Source: Oncomelania hupensis | Taxonomy: Eukaryota > Mollusca > Gastropoda > Littorinimorpha > Pomatiopsidae | Direction: 5' to 3' | Length of the DNA stretch: 64,000 bases | Assembly: GCA_036898135.1 (NCBI GenBank) | Contig: CM072513.1 | Span: forward strand, 15,367,022-15,431,021 | Shown here: positions 1 to 11,596 of the stretch, in pieces | Numbering within the stretch: the first letter of the stretch is position 1 | Layout: every line of letters starts with the position of its first letter | Position numbers and translations under genes: made by a program | Notes under the pieces: generated by a model | Database searches by the model: none | What the model was told of the DNA's origin: nothing | Seen by the model: only the letters and a program-made list of their open reading frames with translations

Positions 1-185
1 ACCTAACTTCCCACTCACAGCTATAGAGACTCCTAACCTAACTTCACACTCACAGCTATAGACTCCTACATAACTTCACACTCACAGCTATAGATACTCC
101 TAACCTTACTTCACACTCACAGCTATAGGCACTCCTCACCTAACTTCACACTCACAGCTATAGACACTCCTAACCTATTAACTCA
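1..185. repeat. 35-bp tandem repeat, about 5 copies
   Basis: The core CACTCACAGCTATAG recurs at roughly 35-base spacing (one interval is 32). The array runs off the left window edge, so its true length is unknown. Confidence 0.9.
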
Positions 186-889
186 CCTTTTCTTCTTCTT
201 GTCCACACGTACACGATAAAATACAACTTCTGAGGCGTTGTGCGAGACACAGGAAAACCCATGCAGGCAATACACACCCTCCTCCGAGCCAGTGTTCACA
301 ATCACTCAACGACACAAAGATCAGCCTTCACCCTCCAGCCCAACGCCACGCTTTGGATAATTAATGCTTCACAGTTGAAAATCCCTCCCACCGACCTCTC
401 CTCTACCGCCACTACCGCAACTAACTACAAGTACAGCAGCAATTGCGACAACTACAGCAGCGACAGAACAACTATTGCTGCGACAGAATAACACAACAAA
501 AGACGGGCGTTGGGACAGAGAGAGAGAGACGGGTGCACATGCTGTTAGCCTAAAGAGAGGAGGAGTGAAAATATAAAAATAAAATAACATTTCCACATTT
601 TCCTCGTCCCTTTCCTATCCATGCTGATTGTCTTGGAGCGTGTAGGTTTCGCCGGGTGGATTTAAAGAGCGAAAATACACCGACAGAGTTCTCCTCCTTT
701 CCCTCTTTCCAGTTCGTGCTGAGTGTCAGGAATTGTGTGAGTTTGCGCCGCAGAGTCGTTGGAGAGGGTGCAGTTCATTCGGATTATGATGCTCTGTGTC
801 TGTGCTCACCGGAAAATGGAAAATTAAGAGACTGAGATAAAGAATGATGGAGAACGGGGAAAGTGTCAGGACAGAGAGATGAAGGTGGG

Positions 890-891
<2 letters not shown>
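186..891. other. Unique-looking stretch without a recognisable gene
   Basis: Only short open frames with no family resemblance are present. A short AG run lies near 517-531. Nothing else supportable is seen. Confidence 0.5.

Positions 892-938
<47 letters not shown>
892..938. repeat. (AG)n microsatellite
   Basis: Uninterrupted GA dinucleotides within a purine-rich flank. Confidence 0.95.
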
Positions 939-939
<1 letters not shown>

Positions 940-1994
940 GGGTGGGGTATGGGGAGGGAAGAGTAAGCGGGTGAAGGAAACAGATGAAAATGTCAAATTT
1001 CCCGTGCGTGTTATGAAATAATTAGCTTTATTCTCAGAAGACTCCTACAAACTTCATATTATAGTTTGTAAACGGTTTTTAACTTTCCAATTTCACGTAC
1101 ACACGCATTCATCAAAAGGCCTTTCTTATACAATTACACAAGTTGAGACAGAGAGAAACTTGAAATACTGAAGACATAAAATACATAACAGTTGGAAAAC
1201 AACACCAATATACGTTTTGCTTATTTTATGCTTCCCTTCTTTCTCCCTCAAAGTAATAAAATAATAATTAAAACGGAACTCAAGAAAACTACAAGTCCTA
1301 AAGTCATAAAAATAATAAGTAGTTGAGCTATAATATAATCTTATTTTTCTTTGAAGCAATTCCGTTCCCGGTCTGACAGAAAGTTACATTTATCTATAAA
1401 AATATTTTATGCATTTACAAAATTAGTTTCAATATTATATTTCCAGCAAGCAAATCATAAAATATAAATATACAATTACCATTTCTGTCCTGAACAGACT
1501 CCAGAATCACCACAGTGAAAAATAGAAACAGCCTACACAGTATCACAATATTTTCAAGTCACACAAAATAAGCATTCACCCTTTTTTCACAGTTTATCTT
1601 TCATTCCACTAATACACCTTATCCTAGTTTTATTTCATCCAATCACAGACACTCTCAGATGCATACGAGAACAACCTCCTGTTCTCCAAACAGTCTTCAT
1701 ATACCCGTGTCTCATCACCAAGATATTCCTGGACTAGAAATTATAGTACCGACCCAGCGCCAATACATACGTCACGTGCCTATGACAACAGTCGTCGCTT
1801 GCGTACTTCTTTCTAAACACGTGATGCATACACACATATAAATATTTACTAATTCACTTCGTGACAAAAAAGTCTGTCACGGAGAAGGTTTTCCCAAGGG
1901 AATTTGTGTGGTCTGCTTCTGAATTTAATTTTGCTCTTAACTACACCGTTAATGTGTAACTAATTTCCTTCACACCTACACACACACTTGGTCA

Positions 1995-1995
<1 letters not shown>
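939..1995. other. AT-rich stretch without a recognisable gene
   Basis: All frames are broken at short intervals. No repeat family or RNA gene is recognised. Confidence 0.5.
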
Positions 1996-2090
<95 letters not shown>

Positions 2091-2129
2091 TTCTTCTTCT
2101 TCTTCTTCTTCTTCTTCTTCTTCTTCTTC
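1996..2129. repeat. Compound (TCA)n-(TTC)n microsatellite
   Basis: About 32 TCA units run directly into about 13 TTC units. The polyhistidine, polyaspartate and polymethionine open frames through it are products of the triplet repeat, not genes. Confidence 0.95.
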
Positions 2130-2664
2130 ATCATTATCATCACCGACGTCTCCACCATGAACACCATCCTGATCAATATTACCACTACTACCTTTATCAT
2201 CTTCCCCCTTTTCGATTATTTTCATATGCAAGCACCTCAGTAGCCTACGTCAACAAAATGGCCTTGGGCACCGGCCAAGTAATCCTTTATTCATTCTCGT
2301 CGTTATTTTAGTGGCTGCAATTTTGTTTGTAATTTTAAAAAAATTGGATCTGGACTTAGATTAATATTAAAAAGAGTTGGGGCATTACTGTCGCACTGGG
2401 CCTCGCCGTCGCAGCATTTCGGCTGTCAACAGGACTGTCGAAGACTAAACAACCCGAGCTTTACCCCGACAAGTAGCTTAATATACTTAAGTGTAAAACA
2501 AAATGTTATAGACATTCACTCTCCATTGTAAATGAATATATTAATAGCGAGGGATAGTAGGTGCTATATATATCTTTGACTTGAAGTGGCAGTACTGAGA
2601 CTGAAAAAACGATCAGAAGTGTATGACAAGCATATGTACGGTGAAAAAAAAAAGTACACTATGC

Positions 2665-2875
2665 CGCTAAACTCTCTACACAAAGCACTTTTTCACTGAT
2701 TGTGAACATCTGTGACAACTTAAAATAAGCAAAAGTACAGACGTCGGCCAAGAGTGTCTCCCTTACCCTGGATAGCGCCACACTGAACCTTAAGTTATTT
2801 GGGTGAGAAAGCGAACGGAGCTTCGCCCTCAATGTTTTACATGGCAACAAAGGGGTAACCCATTCCTTCCCCATG
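2665..2875. repeat. Diverged local repeat, copy 1
   Basis: Blocks such as CTAAACTCT, ACAGACGTCGGCC and a GAGAAAGCGAACGGAG-type segment recur in the same general neighbourhood near 3625-3815. This suggests an old local duplication. No coding potential is recognised. The stretch 2130-2664 shows nothing identifiable. Confidence 0.45.
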
Positions 2876-3259
2876 CAATCCTCCCTTGTCCCTCTCTCTT
2901 CTACTTCGCTTTGCCTTCAATTCTATGGGTTGTCTTTGAATTCTACCTAGTTTAGTTCCGGAGTATTTTTCATGTTTTTATACTCCAGTAAACTTAATAG
3001 CTTGCACATATTTGTTGCACTTAATTGTAATTTTAAAGTCTGCTCAGTGCACTTTCAAATGTCCAATATTTTGAATACTTTTAATTTGTATTACTCAACC
3101 ATTCTTCTTCTTCTTCTTCTTTTGCTTTTTTCTTCTGCTTCCTATATTATTGCCTCCTTCCTAACTATCATTTTTTTTTGTTGGACTTGTGTTTAGAAGC
3201 ATTGTTTTGTTGTCTGATAATTATGTTTTGTCCGCCTGATGAAGAACTTAGATCCAACA

Positions 3260-3530
3260 CTTGCATTGTATGGTTTTGTCTTGTTGTCTAACTGAGTATT
3301 CCTTGACTGTTATGTACCCGTTTGTTTGTCATCATTATTACATGGTAACAAAAGGGACAACTAAATCCTTCTCTAGCATCTGCACGCTTGCATTGTATGG
3401 TTTTGTCTAGTTGTCTAACTGTGTATTCCTTGACTGTTATGTACCCGTTTGTTTCTCATCATTATTACATGGCAACAAAGAGGACATCTAAATCCTGCTC
3501 TAGCATCTGCATGTTTGCATTGCGTGTACA
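3260..3530. repeat. 127-bp tandem duplication
   Basis: A segment starting at CTTGCATTGTATGG (3260) repeats with few changes from 3387, and a third partial start is visible near 3514. The period is 127 bp. Confidence 0.85.
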
Positions 3531-3624
3531 AATCTACGTTGACAACTAACTTGGGCTAAAGAAAGGAGGAACCCTTTGTCCTTGGTGGTGGGGTTTGCAC
3601 TGCATGACACAGCTAGCTGTTCCC

Positions 3625-3815
3625 TCGCTGAAAAAGCGACCGGAGTTTCTTTAACCTTCAAAGTGTACATGTTTAAAAAAAGGGGGGTGGGTGGAGAGGG
3701 GGAGGGGGAGTAAAGTTTAGACTAAACTCTGTAGACAATGCACTTTGGCCCTGCGTGGCAAAATCTACGTTGACAACTGCGATAGGCGAAAGAACAGACG
3801 TCGGCCATTAGGGAA
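3625..3815. repeat. Diverged local repeat, copy 2
   Basis: This shares ACTAAACTCT..GACAA..GCACTTT and ACAGACGTCGGCC with the segment at 2665-2875. It also shares AAATCTACGTTGACAACT with 3531-3549. Confidence 0.45.
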
Positions 3816-3867
3816 TTCCCTTCTCAATGACAACAGTTCTCAACAGAAAATTGAAAACTCTTTCTGT

Positions 3868-3936
3868 ATCACACACACACACACGCACACACACACACCC
3901 ACACGCACACACACCAATACACACACACGCACACCG
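3868..3936. repeat. (CA)n microsatellite, interrupted
   Basis: CA dinucleotides with CG, CC and AATA interruptions. Confidence 0.95.
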
Positions 3937-4231
3937 GTGCAGCTGTGAGGCTAACGTTTTAAAACATCCATTGTTGTTGTATTGTATATGTTTTTTCAAG
4001 TCCACCTCCATCCCGCTAACCTTCATTGTTCAATTTTATTTTTACTTTCTTATTCCTCTCCTTCTTCCACTCTTTCTTATTTGTCTTCTGGTCACCAATA
4101 GCCTCCAACACCCTTCACGTCCCTTCCGCAATTCTCTTCCGCATCCAACCAACTACATTATTTCTTGTCTTCTTCTTTTTCGCCCGATCCTATCTTCTAT
4201 CGCCCAACACTACATCTACTCGTATAGAGAA

Positions 4232-4232
<1 letters not shown>

Positions 4233-4280
<48 letters not shown>

Positions 4281-4380
4281 TGTAAAAAAAAAAGGGGAAA
4301 GAGAGAGACAGAGAGAGGGGAGAGAGAAAAAGAGATATTTCTGCGAGAGATATCTGCGAGAGAAAAAGAGAGAGAGAGGA
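4233..4380. repeat. (GA)n microsatellite and purine-rich extension
   Basis: Perfect GA run to about 4279, then an interrupted GA/A-rich tract. The 182-residue open frame across it is low-complexity and not supported as a gene. Confidence 0.9.
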
Positions 4381-4732
4381 CTGTTTTTCACGGGTCTTGT
4401 ATTAAAGTCATGATTGCAAATATTCCTCTTGTTGTCTTGCATCGCCTGTTGTTATGCCACTTTCAACTTACTGCACATGGTCGCCATAGTCTACACCTAG
4501 GTCTACAAGCAGAGTCTACATTCCATCCCAGTCTATCCCTTTTCTCCCTGAGTACTGTCTATTCAAAGACCTAGAAGTGCTGGATTGCCAACTGGCATTC
4601 TGCGAGAGTGATGCACCACTTCATATTCATTAGGAGTTCGCCTTAACTGTCTATAAGCGTCTTCGTAATCTGTCAATAAATGAATGAACATTGAGGTTTG
4701 ACGTCCATAAATGGCGACAGGGCAGACAGATT

Positions 4733-5300
4733 CAAGTTTCAAGAATACTTTATTATCTCAAACACAGAAATAAAGATATGCTTTGCTGACAGTACTACCA
4801 CAAATTGCAATAAATGTGTAAGAAAAGGCAATGATAATCTCTTTCTTTCTTTTTTTTTATTCTTTCAATGACAAACATTCACTCATTAAAAGGTTGAAAA
4901 ATGTATAGACTATAATAAACCAAAAGGCGACAATTAAGTAATAAATTAAACAAAGTCCTCGATGAAAGCAGTTGGAGGGGAAATAAAAATCAACACGCAC
5001 ACACACACACACACACCCAAACACACACCCAAACACACACCCACACACACACAAACACACACACACACTCACACACACACACCCACACACATAAACACCA
5101 CTCCCACCCACCCCCCACACACACTTAGCACACCATAACACACTTATGTTCATTCTGAGAAAGAAATATTAACGTTTGTTTAATACCTGGATGGATTTGG
5201 GGACAAAGCTGTAGCTGGTTCGCACAGTGGAACATTTGAGTACACGGAAACGGCGTCCAGATGGGAGAGCGTCATATTGTTTGGCCAGATGGTTAGGGAT
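4733..5300 (-). mobile_element. Non-LTR retrotransposon 3' end, 5' truncated
   Basis: Read on the minus strand, the segment starts inside the C-terminus of a LINE polyprotein. The peptide contains YDALPSGRRFRVLK, the LPSGRRFR-type tail seen at the C-terminus of many CR1/Jockey-group reverse-transcriptase proteins, and stops near 5169. A 3' untranslated region follows and ends in GATAATAAAGTATTCTTG near 4733-4765, a typical LINE terminus. A CA microsatellite interrupts the untranslated part. Only the final 40 or so residues remain, so it is a dead fragment. The clade is inferred from a short peptide only. Confidence 0.65.
4994..5123. repeat. (CA)n microsatellite
   Basis: Long CA tract with CCCA and CCAA interruptions, lying inside a LINE 3' region. 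Confidence 0.95.
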
Positions 5301-5302
5301 AA

Positions 5303-5497
5303 CCATCCCAGAAAAGATGGAGTACGGACTAAAATCAACTCTGAACCACCAGACCAATCGCAATTCGAAAGACAGACTGTGAACAAAAATGGCTACATTT
5401 TAATCTTGTCCACCACGGGATTCGAACCTGGGTCATCGATGTGCTAGGCGATCGTTCTACCACTGCCCTATGACAGTGAGTCAACTGGCGGCACCTT
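5303..5497 (-). mobile_element. tRNA-derived SINE, family A
   Basis: On the minus strand the head reads GGCAGTGGTAGAACGATCG (box A-like), then ACCCAGGTTCGAATCCCG (box B-like), as in an internal RNA polymerase III promoter from a tRNA. The body continues to GGGATGGTTATC. The same head and body order occurs at 6735-6935, which defines a family. The 3' side abuts a LINE fragment. It is not a functional tRNA, because no paired acceptor stem is obvious. Confidence 0.75.
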
Positions 5498-5699
5498 TAT
5501 AATGTGCCAGCTCGTCTTCACAATTTATAACTGTTTACAGCTAATTATGTCCTCTTCTGAATAATGCCAATTAATGTAGGTAAGTGCTAGTAGTCAGCTG
5601 TGTTAGGACTAGGCAAACTATGACGCTACACCGCGATGTATAGACTGAGACAACAAAGACGTCTGGATCTAAAGCTGCGACTAACACTATCGCCTACAA

Positions 5700-5846
5700 C
5701 GCGTTTATACGGCACATGCGCGTGCGTGTAAATGCTTTAAATGTATGGTTTGTGCATTTGTTGACCACGTCCCTGTGCTGCACATGACCTGTACATTTAT
5801 TGTGACGTTTGATAATAACGTTATCTTATCTTATCTTATCTTATCT
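5700..5846 (+). mobile_element. LINE 3' UTR with (TTATC)n tail
   Basis: The stretch ends in GATAATAACG followed by five TTATC units. The same pentamer tail follows a LINE C-terminus at 10029-10628, so this is most likely a severely truncated copy of a related element. The 5' limit is uncertain. Confidence 0.5.
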
Positions 5847-6734
5847 GGTCAGGATGGCTAACAAATACAACGGAGACATAATTTTCCCAAGCGTAGTGCA
5901 TACCAGTAAGAGAGCGGCGCTATGAAAGTTATGGTGTTGAACGCTTGTGTGCTGCGGCAAAAACAGCTTTCACTTTACACTACAGTAATGTTGCTCTGTC
6001 CTAAACCTTATTAAAGGTTGCGATCTATCATGTAAATTCCTTTCACATTTTATCCTGTCTTATCTTATCTAATCTTATTTGACACCACTGCATGCTAATG
6101 TAGGGACGGCTGGTGCAGGTCCGTGCCACGCATTAGACCTTTGCAGCTTAGATCACTGCGATGGTCTGCTCGCTACAACAGGGTGTAATTACCAGGATTA
6201 TCTCCCGTCCAATTATCGCTCAACATCGGACGCCTTCTCTGCTTTCCTGTTCCCCTTTTCGCCCTTGTTTACAGCCCATAGCTACTACAGGTTAGTATTA
6301 TCTTATCTTCGACGACAGACAATCCTAGAGGCCAAAGGTGTGGATGATGGGAATGGTGACAATTTTACTAACGTCTCGGGTTTTTTTTGTTTGGTGTTTC
6401 TATTTTCATTTTTCTCGTCTTTTAACTGGTCTCAAATGGCTGCGAAAAGGCTTAGCTGAGTGTCCAGTACACTGTATGTCCCTGAGTAATGTCTAGTAGC
6501 CAGGGTAGGAAGCAAGCGACAGAACAATTGGCGCTAACACAATTGCCCTACTAAATTGTTTTCCTATGCCAGTCGCCGTAGCAGCTTCCTCCCGCCCTCG
6601 CCACCTGCAAGCAATATTCCACCACACCATCGCCGACACAGCAACCTCCCCCGCCTGTGTTCAAACTTGGAATTATACATGGTAGGAAAGTGCCGTTAGA
6701 GCTGAACGTACATTGGAGCTTAACCTCCATAGCC
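5847..6734. other. No recognisable gene; eroded LINE tail
   Basis: A degraded TTATC-type tail is visible at 6052-6080. A 126-residue open frame at 6079-6459 has no recognisable domain and is not called as a gene. Confidence 0.4.
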
Positions 6735-6935
6735 ACAGTTGACGATAACCATCCACGGTAAAGAAGGTAAGGACCTAAATCAAAACTCAGCCACCAGAGC
6801 TAGCATACTGCTGAGATGGACTGCAAAACATTGCCCCTTTTATCTCGCCACCAAGGGAATTCGAACCTGGGTCATCGGACGGTGTGCCAACAGTACGCTC
6901 AACTACTGAGCCAAGGCGGTGAGTCATTAGAGCTC
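6735..6935 (-). mobile_element. tRNA-derived SINE, family A
   Basis: Minus-strand head TTGGCTCAGTAGTTGAGCG (box A-like) and ACCCAGGTTCGAATTCCC (box B-like). The body ends in GTGGATGGTTATC, matching the family A copy at 5303-5497. Both heads begin with a TGACTCAC-type stretch, which probably marks the true 5' end. Confidence 0.75.
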
Positions 6936-7379
6936 AGTGAATGTAACATTGTTTTTACCCACCAACTTCAGTTGTTCTGCTCCAAAGATGTCAACTATCC
7001 CCCAAGCTGTGCGCAGTCGAACGCCACGACACTCTCAGCCAACTGTCAGATAGATATGCATGTTTAGTAATTTTGAATTGCGGCCCTTACTTTAACTGAT
7101 ATGACCTGCACTGCCATGCATAGACTGACTCAAGAAGAAGCCTAGGACTACAAATGAAACAAAACCCACCCTTGAACCAGTTTTGACCTGGGACACCTGT
7201 TATTGTCTATAGCAATTGCTTAGGACAGCTCAGGCGTCAAGTTTTAGGATCGTAAAGTAAAACGTGCTGCGGAAGCCAGACCAGTCTGGAAAGAAATTAA
7301 ACACCATCTATAGAATAGAAATGGAACATAATCTTTAGAGTCATGATAGAGGCTTTGCTCTTGAGAGCACTATCTTCCG

Positions 7380-7446
7380 TTAAAGCCGAGAATCGAACCG
7401 AAGTGTTTTGCATGTAAGGTGACACATTCTAGCACTGCAGCCTCTA
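7380..7446 (-). mobile_element. tRNA-like SINE head
   Basis: On the minus strand, GAGGCTGCAGTGCTAGAATG (box A-like) is followed by CGGTTCGATTCTCGG, a strong box B. The body would extend to lower coordinates. It is a different head from families A and B. Confidence 0.55.
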
Positions 7447-7450
7447 CAAT

Positions 7451-7481
<31 letters not shown>
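7447..7481. repeat. (AAC)n microsatellite
   Basis: About 11 AAC units immediately beside a tRNA-like head. Confidence 0.95.
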
Positions 7482-7599
7482 TTAAAGAAACTTTGCTCTA
7501 GTCTGATCGCTAGAGATAGAAGAAGCATTTCTAGGTAAAATATCGACGCGTAAACAAGCTGGCATTGCTCTCTCCTAATCAATCAACCTCTCTCATTTT

Positions 7600-7800
7600 C
7601 CTGCAAACCAGTTTTACTTCTCCTCGCGAGCGACAATCACTCGGGAACAAACCGGAAGCGGCGAGAACGGAATCTGGGTCGGCGGTGCCAGGAAGAAAAT
7701 CGGATTTCCGGAACGCGTTGCCTCTCTCCCCGTTCGGTCGTTAGCCGCCGTTTCTGCCCAATCTATGTGACAAGAATGATAGTGATCGCCTGTCGGGTAC
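7600..7800. promoter_or_regulatory. CpG-rich block, possible promoter or first exon
   Basis: Unusually CpG-dense for this window, with CTCGCGAGCGAC, GCGGCGAGAACG and GTTAGCCGCCG. No start codon with a convincing frame, TATA box or splice donor could be assigned. It may equally be an old mobile element. Confidence 0.25.
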
Positions 7801-8298
7801 GTCTGTTGTTTTGCGACTAGTATTGTCTTTATACTGTAACCGGCTAGTAAACAGTAGTAGTTGGAATGGCATTAGGCCTACAGCGGAATGTAGGAGTCGA
7901 TTCATTGCAATATATGTACAGGCTAAGTAATTCTTTGCAATGGTTTGTAAATTTTTGTTAAAAGATGTATTTAATCATTTTGTATAGCGCCTCTACAGCT
8001 GAAGATGCGTATAATTTTAAATCACCTCCTTCATGCCATAAACTTTCAGGACTTTAGGCTTGTGAACCATCTGCAATGTCTTTGCTTGGTTTTCAAATTA
8101 GCACGCTCCATTGCTATAGACAGTATAAGTATACGAAGGTCGCCTAAGCAGTACAGTTGATGTGTAATAGGTTTAAAACCTTGTTCCAAAACTTCAACAC
8201 CTGTTCCGACTTCTGAAATACCCCTATCCGCCACAAAGTCTCTTATAAGCCATGTGTCCGGGGACGTTAATCTATTCAAATCAAGTCCAGCCCTATCC

Positions 8299-8366
8299 GC
8301 CTCCCTAGCTCAGTGGTGGAGCGTTCGTTCGCCCGCTATACTGATGACCCAAGATAAATGTGCAGA
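8299..8366 (+). mobile_element. Partial family A SINE head
   Basis: CCTAGCTCAGTGGTGGAGCG is a box A-like tRNA segment and is followed by TGATGACCCA, the block that precedes box B in family A. Box B itself is missing, and the sequence runs directly into the 42-bp minisatellite. Confidence 0.55.
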
Positions 8367-8829
8367 CATGTTCACTGTCCTTACAGCGGTATAATAGTTA
8401 TATTTATACATGTTCACTGTCCTTACAGTGGTATAATAGTTATATTTATACATGTTCACTGTTTTTACAGTGGTATAATAGTTATATTTATACATGTTCA
8501 CTGTCCTTACAGCGGTATAATAGTTATATTTATACATGTTCACTGTCCTTACAGCGGTATAATAGTTATATTTATACATGTTCACTGTCCTTACAGCAGT
8601 ATAATAGTTATATTTATACATGTTCACTGTCTTTACAGCGGTATAATAGTTATATTTATACATGTTCACTGTCCTTACAGCGGTATAATAGTTATATTTA
8701 TACATGTTCACTGTCCTTGCAGCGGTATAATAGTTATATTCATACATGTTCACTGTCCTTACAGCGGAATAATAGTTATATTTATACATGTTCACTGTCC
8801 TTACAGCTGTATAATACTTATATTTATAC
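8367..8829. repeat. 42-bp minisatellite, 11 copies
   Basis: The unit starts CATGTTCACTGTCC and ends with a TAGTTATATTTATA-type segment. Copies differ by single bases. Because 42 is divisible by three, several frames stay open on both strands (up to 202 residues). These are repeat products, not supported genes. Confidence 0.97.
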
Positions 8830-8938
8830 AAAAGAAATATACAGTCCATAGTCAGACTGCACTGATCCAGCTTTGTTTTTGCAGTTTGCTACATAACCTT
8901 AAAACAGGCACTTCCACACACATACAAATAGACAGTCA

Positions 8939-9113
8939 TACACAAGCATTTACACACACACACTAAGAGACACCACACACACACACACCACACACACACA
9001 CACACACATAGAAGATCATACATACACAGAAGCACACTACAGACACACACGCATGCTCGAAAGCACACCTATACACGCATGCGCATTACACACACACACA
9101 CGTACACACACAC
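8939..9113. repeat. Imperfect (CA)n tract
   Basis: CA runs interrupted by AGACAC, ATAGAAGATC and ACGCATG segments. Confidence 0.9.
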
Positions 9114-10028
9114 TCCCTTAACACATTTATTCTATACAAAGCAAATTCCACTCTTACCTCCTGAACTTTATTTGTCTGATACGGGAGGTTTTGATTACAG
9201 TGTAACGGGAATCAGTACAGTTACGAGAGTAAAATCCACGCGGTATCTAAGTAGTGAGCAATACATGAGTTATTGGGCCGTGCATCGTTCGGAAAACAAA
9301 ATCTTATTATTAAAGTGGGCATCAGTGGTGGGTGATACGAGTACGATGCTTTCTATTACTACTCCCCTTTCTCATGTGTGACATTGACATTGGCTTTCTG
9401 ACCCCGCCCCTCATCTTCCCCATGGTTCCACCCTCTCCTCCCCTCCTTGTGATCCTACCCCCCCCCCCACCCCGGCACCTTCCACCACCCCCTCTTCACT
9501 ACTCCATCATTCATCCCCGCCCTCATCAACACATTCCCCTTTTAAAAAAAAATGTTGCAGTGCTCATTGTCCACGCTGAATTTCCTCGTCTGCATGCATT
9601 TTTCCAATATTGACGCCTCTAATTTGAAAGGGAAAAAGCGACGAGAAGAGACATGGCAGGCAAGAAGTAGGGAGGGAGTAAGTGAACGAAGAAGAGAGAG
9701 AGAGGTTGAGGGGGGATGGAGAGAAAGATAGAGAGATTTCAGATCTTAATGTATTTCACGGACTTGAGCCCATAGGCCTACCAAGGAACAGAGGGGAAGG
9801 GAGGTCACTCACCAAACGCTCGAACAACGGGAATTTCTCAAATTACAACAAAAATTTAAACTACGCTCACACCAAACTGGAGAAAGTTCGTGTAAACATA
9901 ACATAGTGCTTGTTACAACAAGAAATAATCTAGGATTTAAAAATAAAATAGAATACGTAAATAAACACATGCATCCATTTTCACAACGCGAATGAAACGG
10001 AAAACGGAAAAGACAGTCTGCAATCCAT
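9114..10028. other. No recognisable gene
   Basis: Contains a C-rich stretch with a C run at about 9459-9470, and purine-rich sequence near 9685-9740. Nothing else is recognised. Confidence 0.4.
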
Positions 10029-10229
10029 CACACCCAGCCAACAGTCTCTTCGAGCTTCTGCCCTCTGGCCGTCGGTTCCGTGCTTTAAGAGCCAGAACTT
10101 CTCGATTCAGAAACAGTTTCTTCCCAGACGCTGTCCTCAGTACAAAACCAAACATGGAATGATCTGTATAAACTGAAAACTCATTACCATTGCTTGATTT
10201 GTACCTTTGTGAAATAGGAGTATGCTATG

Positions 10230-10266
<37 letters not shown>

Positions 10267-10628
10267 TGTGTGCGTGTGTGTGTGTTGTGTTGTGTTGTGG
10301 TGTGTGTAGATCTGGATGTGAAGCCTAACATTCTTAATAATTCTCATTTTATTTAATGCTGTTAAATTGTTTTAATGCTGCATTTTGTTTTACTTACAGA
10401 GTGTGTTTGACTCCATAACTTTATATGACTGATGAGTCATGTATGTTAAACACTGTGTTTACCTATCCTTTAGTACATATATATGTTGTATGCCAATGAA
10501 GTGTATGACATGATGAATGCATGTGTGACTGTGCAAGAAAGGATGTATTTCATTGTCGCCATGCCACACCAAAATCCTTGTAACGTTTTTACTTGGTTAA
10601 TAAATATTCTTATCTTATCTTATTTTAT
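10029..10628 (+). mobile_element. LINE 3' end with C-terminal ORF2 remnant and (TTATC)n tail
   Basis: The plus strand encodes LFELLPSGRRFRALRARTSR, followed by an FRNSFFPDAVLST-like stretch and a stop near 10160. This is the C-terminal tail of a non-LTR reverse-transcriptase polyprotein of the CR1/Jockey group (inferred). A 3' untranslated region of about 440 bases follows. It contains a TG microsatellite and ends AATAAATATTCTTATCTTATC, with the pentamer tail typical of the group. The 5' part of the element is missing, so the copy is dead on arrival. Confidence 0.7.
10211..10308. repeat. (TG)n microsatellite
   Basis: TG run with GGTG, CG and TTGTG interruptions, inside a LINE 3' untranslated region. 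Confidence 0.95.
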
Positions 10629-10876
10629 TATAAATAACAATACTTACTGCATGATCCAATTAAAAGATAGATAACGACCATTACTGAATGATTCGATAGA
10701 GAAGAAAATACAGAAGTGATTGTTATTTGTAACTTTATGAAAATGACTTTCTTATATTCATGTTCATTTAAGTTTCTTTTCTTTAGTTTTGTTTGTATAT
10801 TATTTAATATGGTAATTACATTAAAATTTTGCTATACACTACATTGGGGATTGACGTCCGTAGAATATATGAAAGT

Positions 10877-11050
10877 ATTATACAGAAGAGGTGGGAGGAC
10901 AACAATCGAGAATGGACTGGTTTGACACTGATCGAAACAATCAGGGGTGCTGAGGACAGGGAAAGATGGAGTATGCTGGTTAAACGATCATCTGTGGTGC
11001 CCCTACGACCTCCGAGTTACGGGATAGGATAGGAAAGGATTATACAGAAG
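10877..11050 (+). mobile_element. Truncated RTE retrotransposon with 12-bp target-site duplication
   Basis: ATTATACAGAAG occurs at 10877-10888 and again, perfectly, at 11039-11050. The 150 bases between encode the last residues of an RTE-type polyprotein (RWEDNNREWTGLTL, then SSVVPLRP) and end in GGGATAGGATAGG, the pentamer tail shared with the RTE pieces at 21577 and 31534. This is a textbook 5'-truncated target-primed insertion. Confidence 0.9.
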
Positions 11051-11596
11051 TAGACAAATAGTTTATACTAAATAAAATTAAAGAGGCAAGTAGCATTCAT
11101 TGCATAATATAGGATCATGGAATCAATGTTGCGACAAGTTTCTTTCTTCTTGCTAGTGCATATTATATATATTTACTAAGAGAGCGATATCTGCTGGTCA
11201 TAATTTACAAGCAAATGTGTAACAGACGTTCGGCTGTCAACGAATCTTCTGCGCAGCTCATCGTACAAAGGACAATCAAAAACAAGATGATGTTCACCTT
11301 TCCAGTTGACTCGTACAGAAGTCACACATCCTATTTAATGCATCTTCACTCTATCTGTGCATATTATAATTAATTGGTAAAACTCCAAATCTGAACGGTG
11401 TTAAAGCCACACAAAAACAATAAATATCAATATTTATAATGAACGACTTTTGGTTATGTCTGCTTTAAACGAACGAAACAATACATGTCTGTCTTTTTCA
11501 TTAATAACTGCTTCCCATTCTTGTTTAAACATATCTTGTAATCTTTCCTTAAACATTCTGAGAATAAGGGAACCAAATAAGAGAATGCAGGACGGG
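11051..11596. other. No recognisable gene
   Basis: AT-rich. No supported frame or repeat family. Confidence 0.4.

Noticed and set aside
4026..4574. 182-residue frame
   Set aside because: Spans a GA microsatellite and has no domain.
6079..6459. 126-residue frame
   Set aside because: No domain, codon pattern or splice context was recognised.
8310..8966. Overlapping frames of 163-202 residues on both strands
   Set aside because: The 42-bp minisatellite period keeps several frames open at once.
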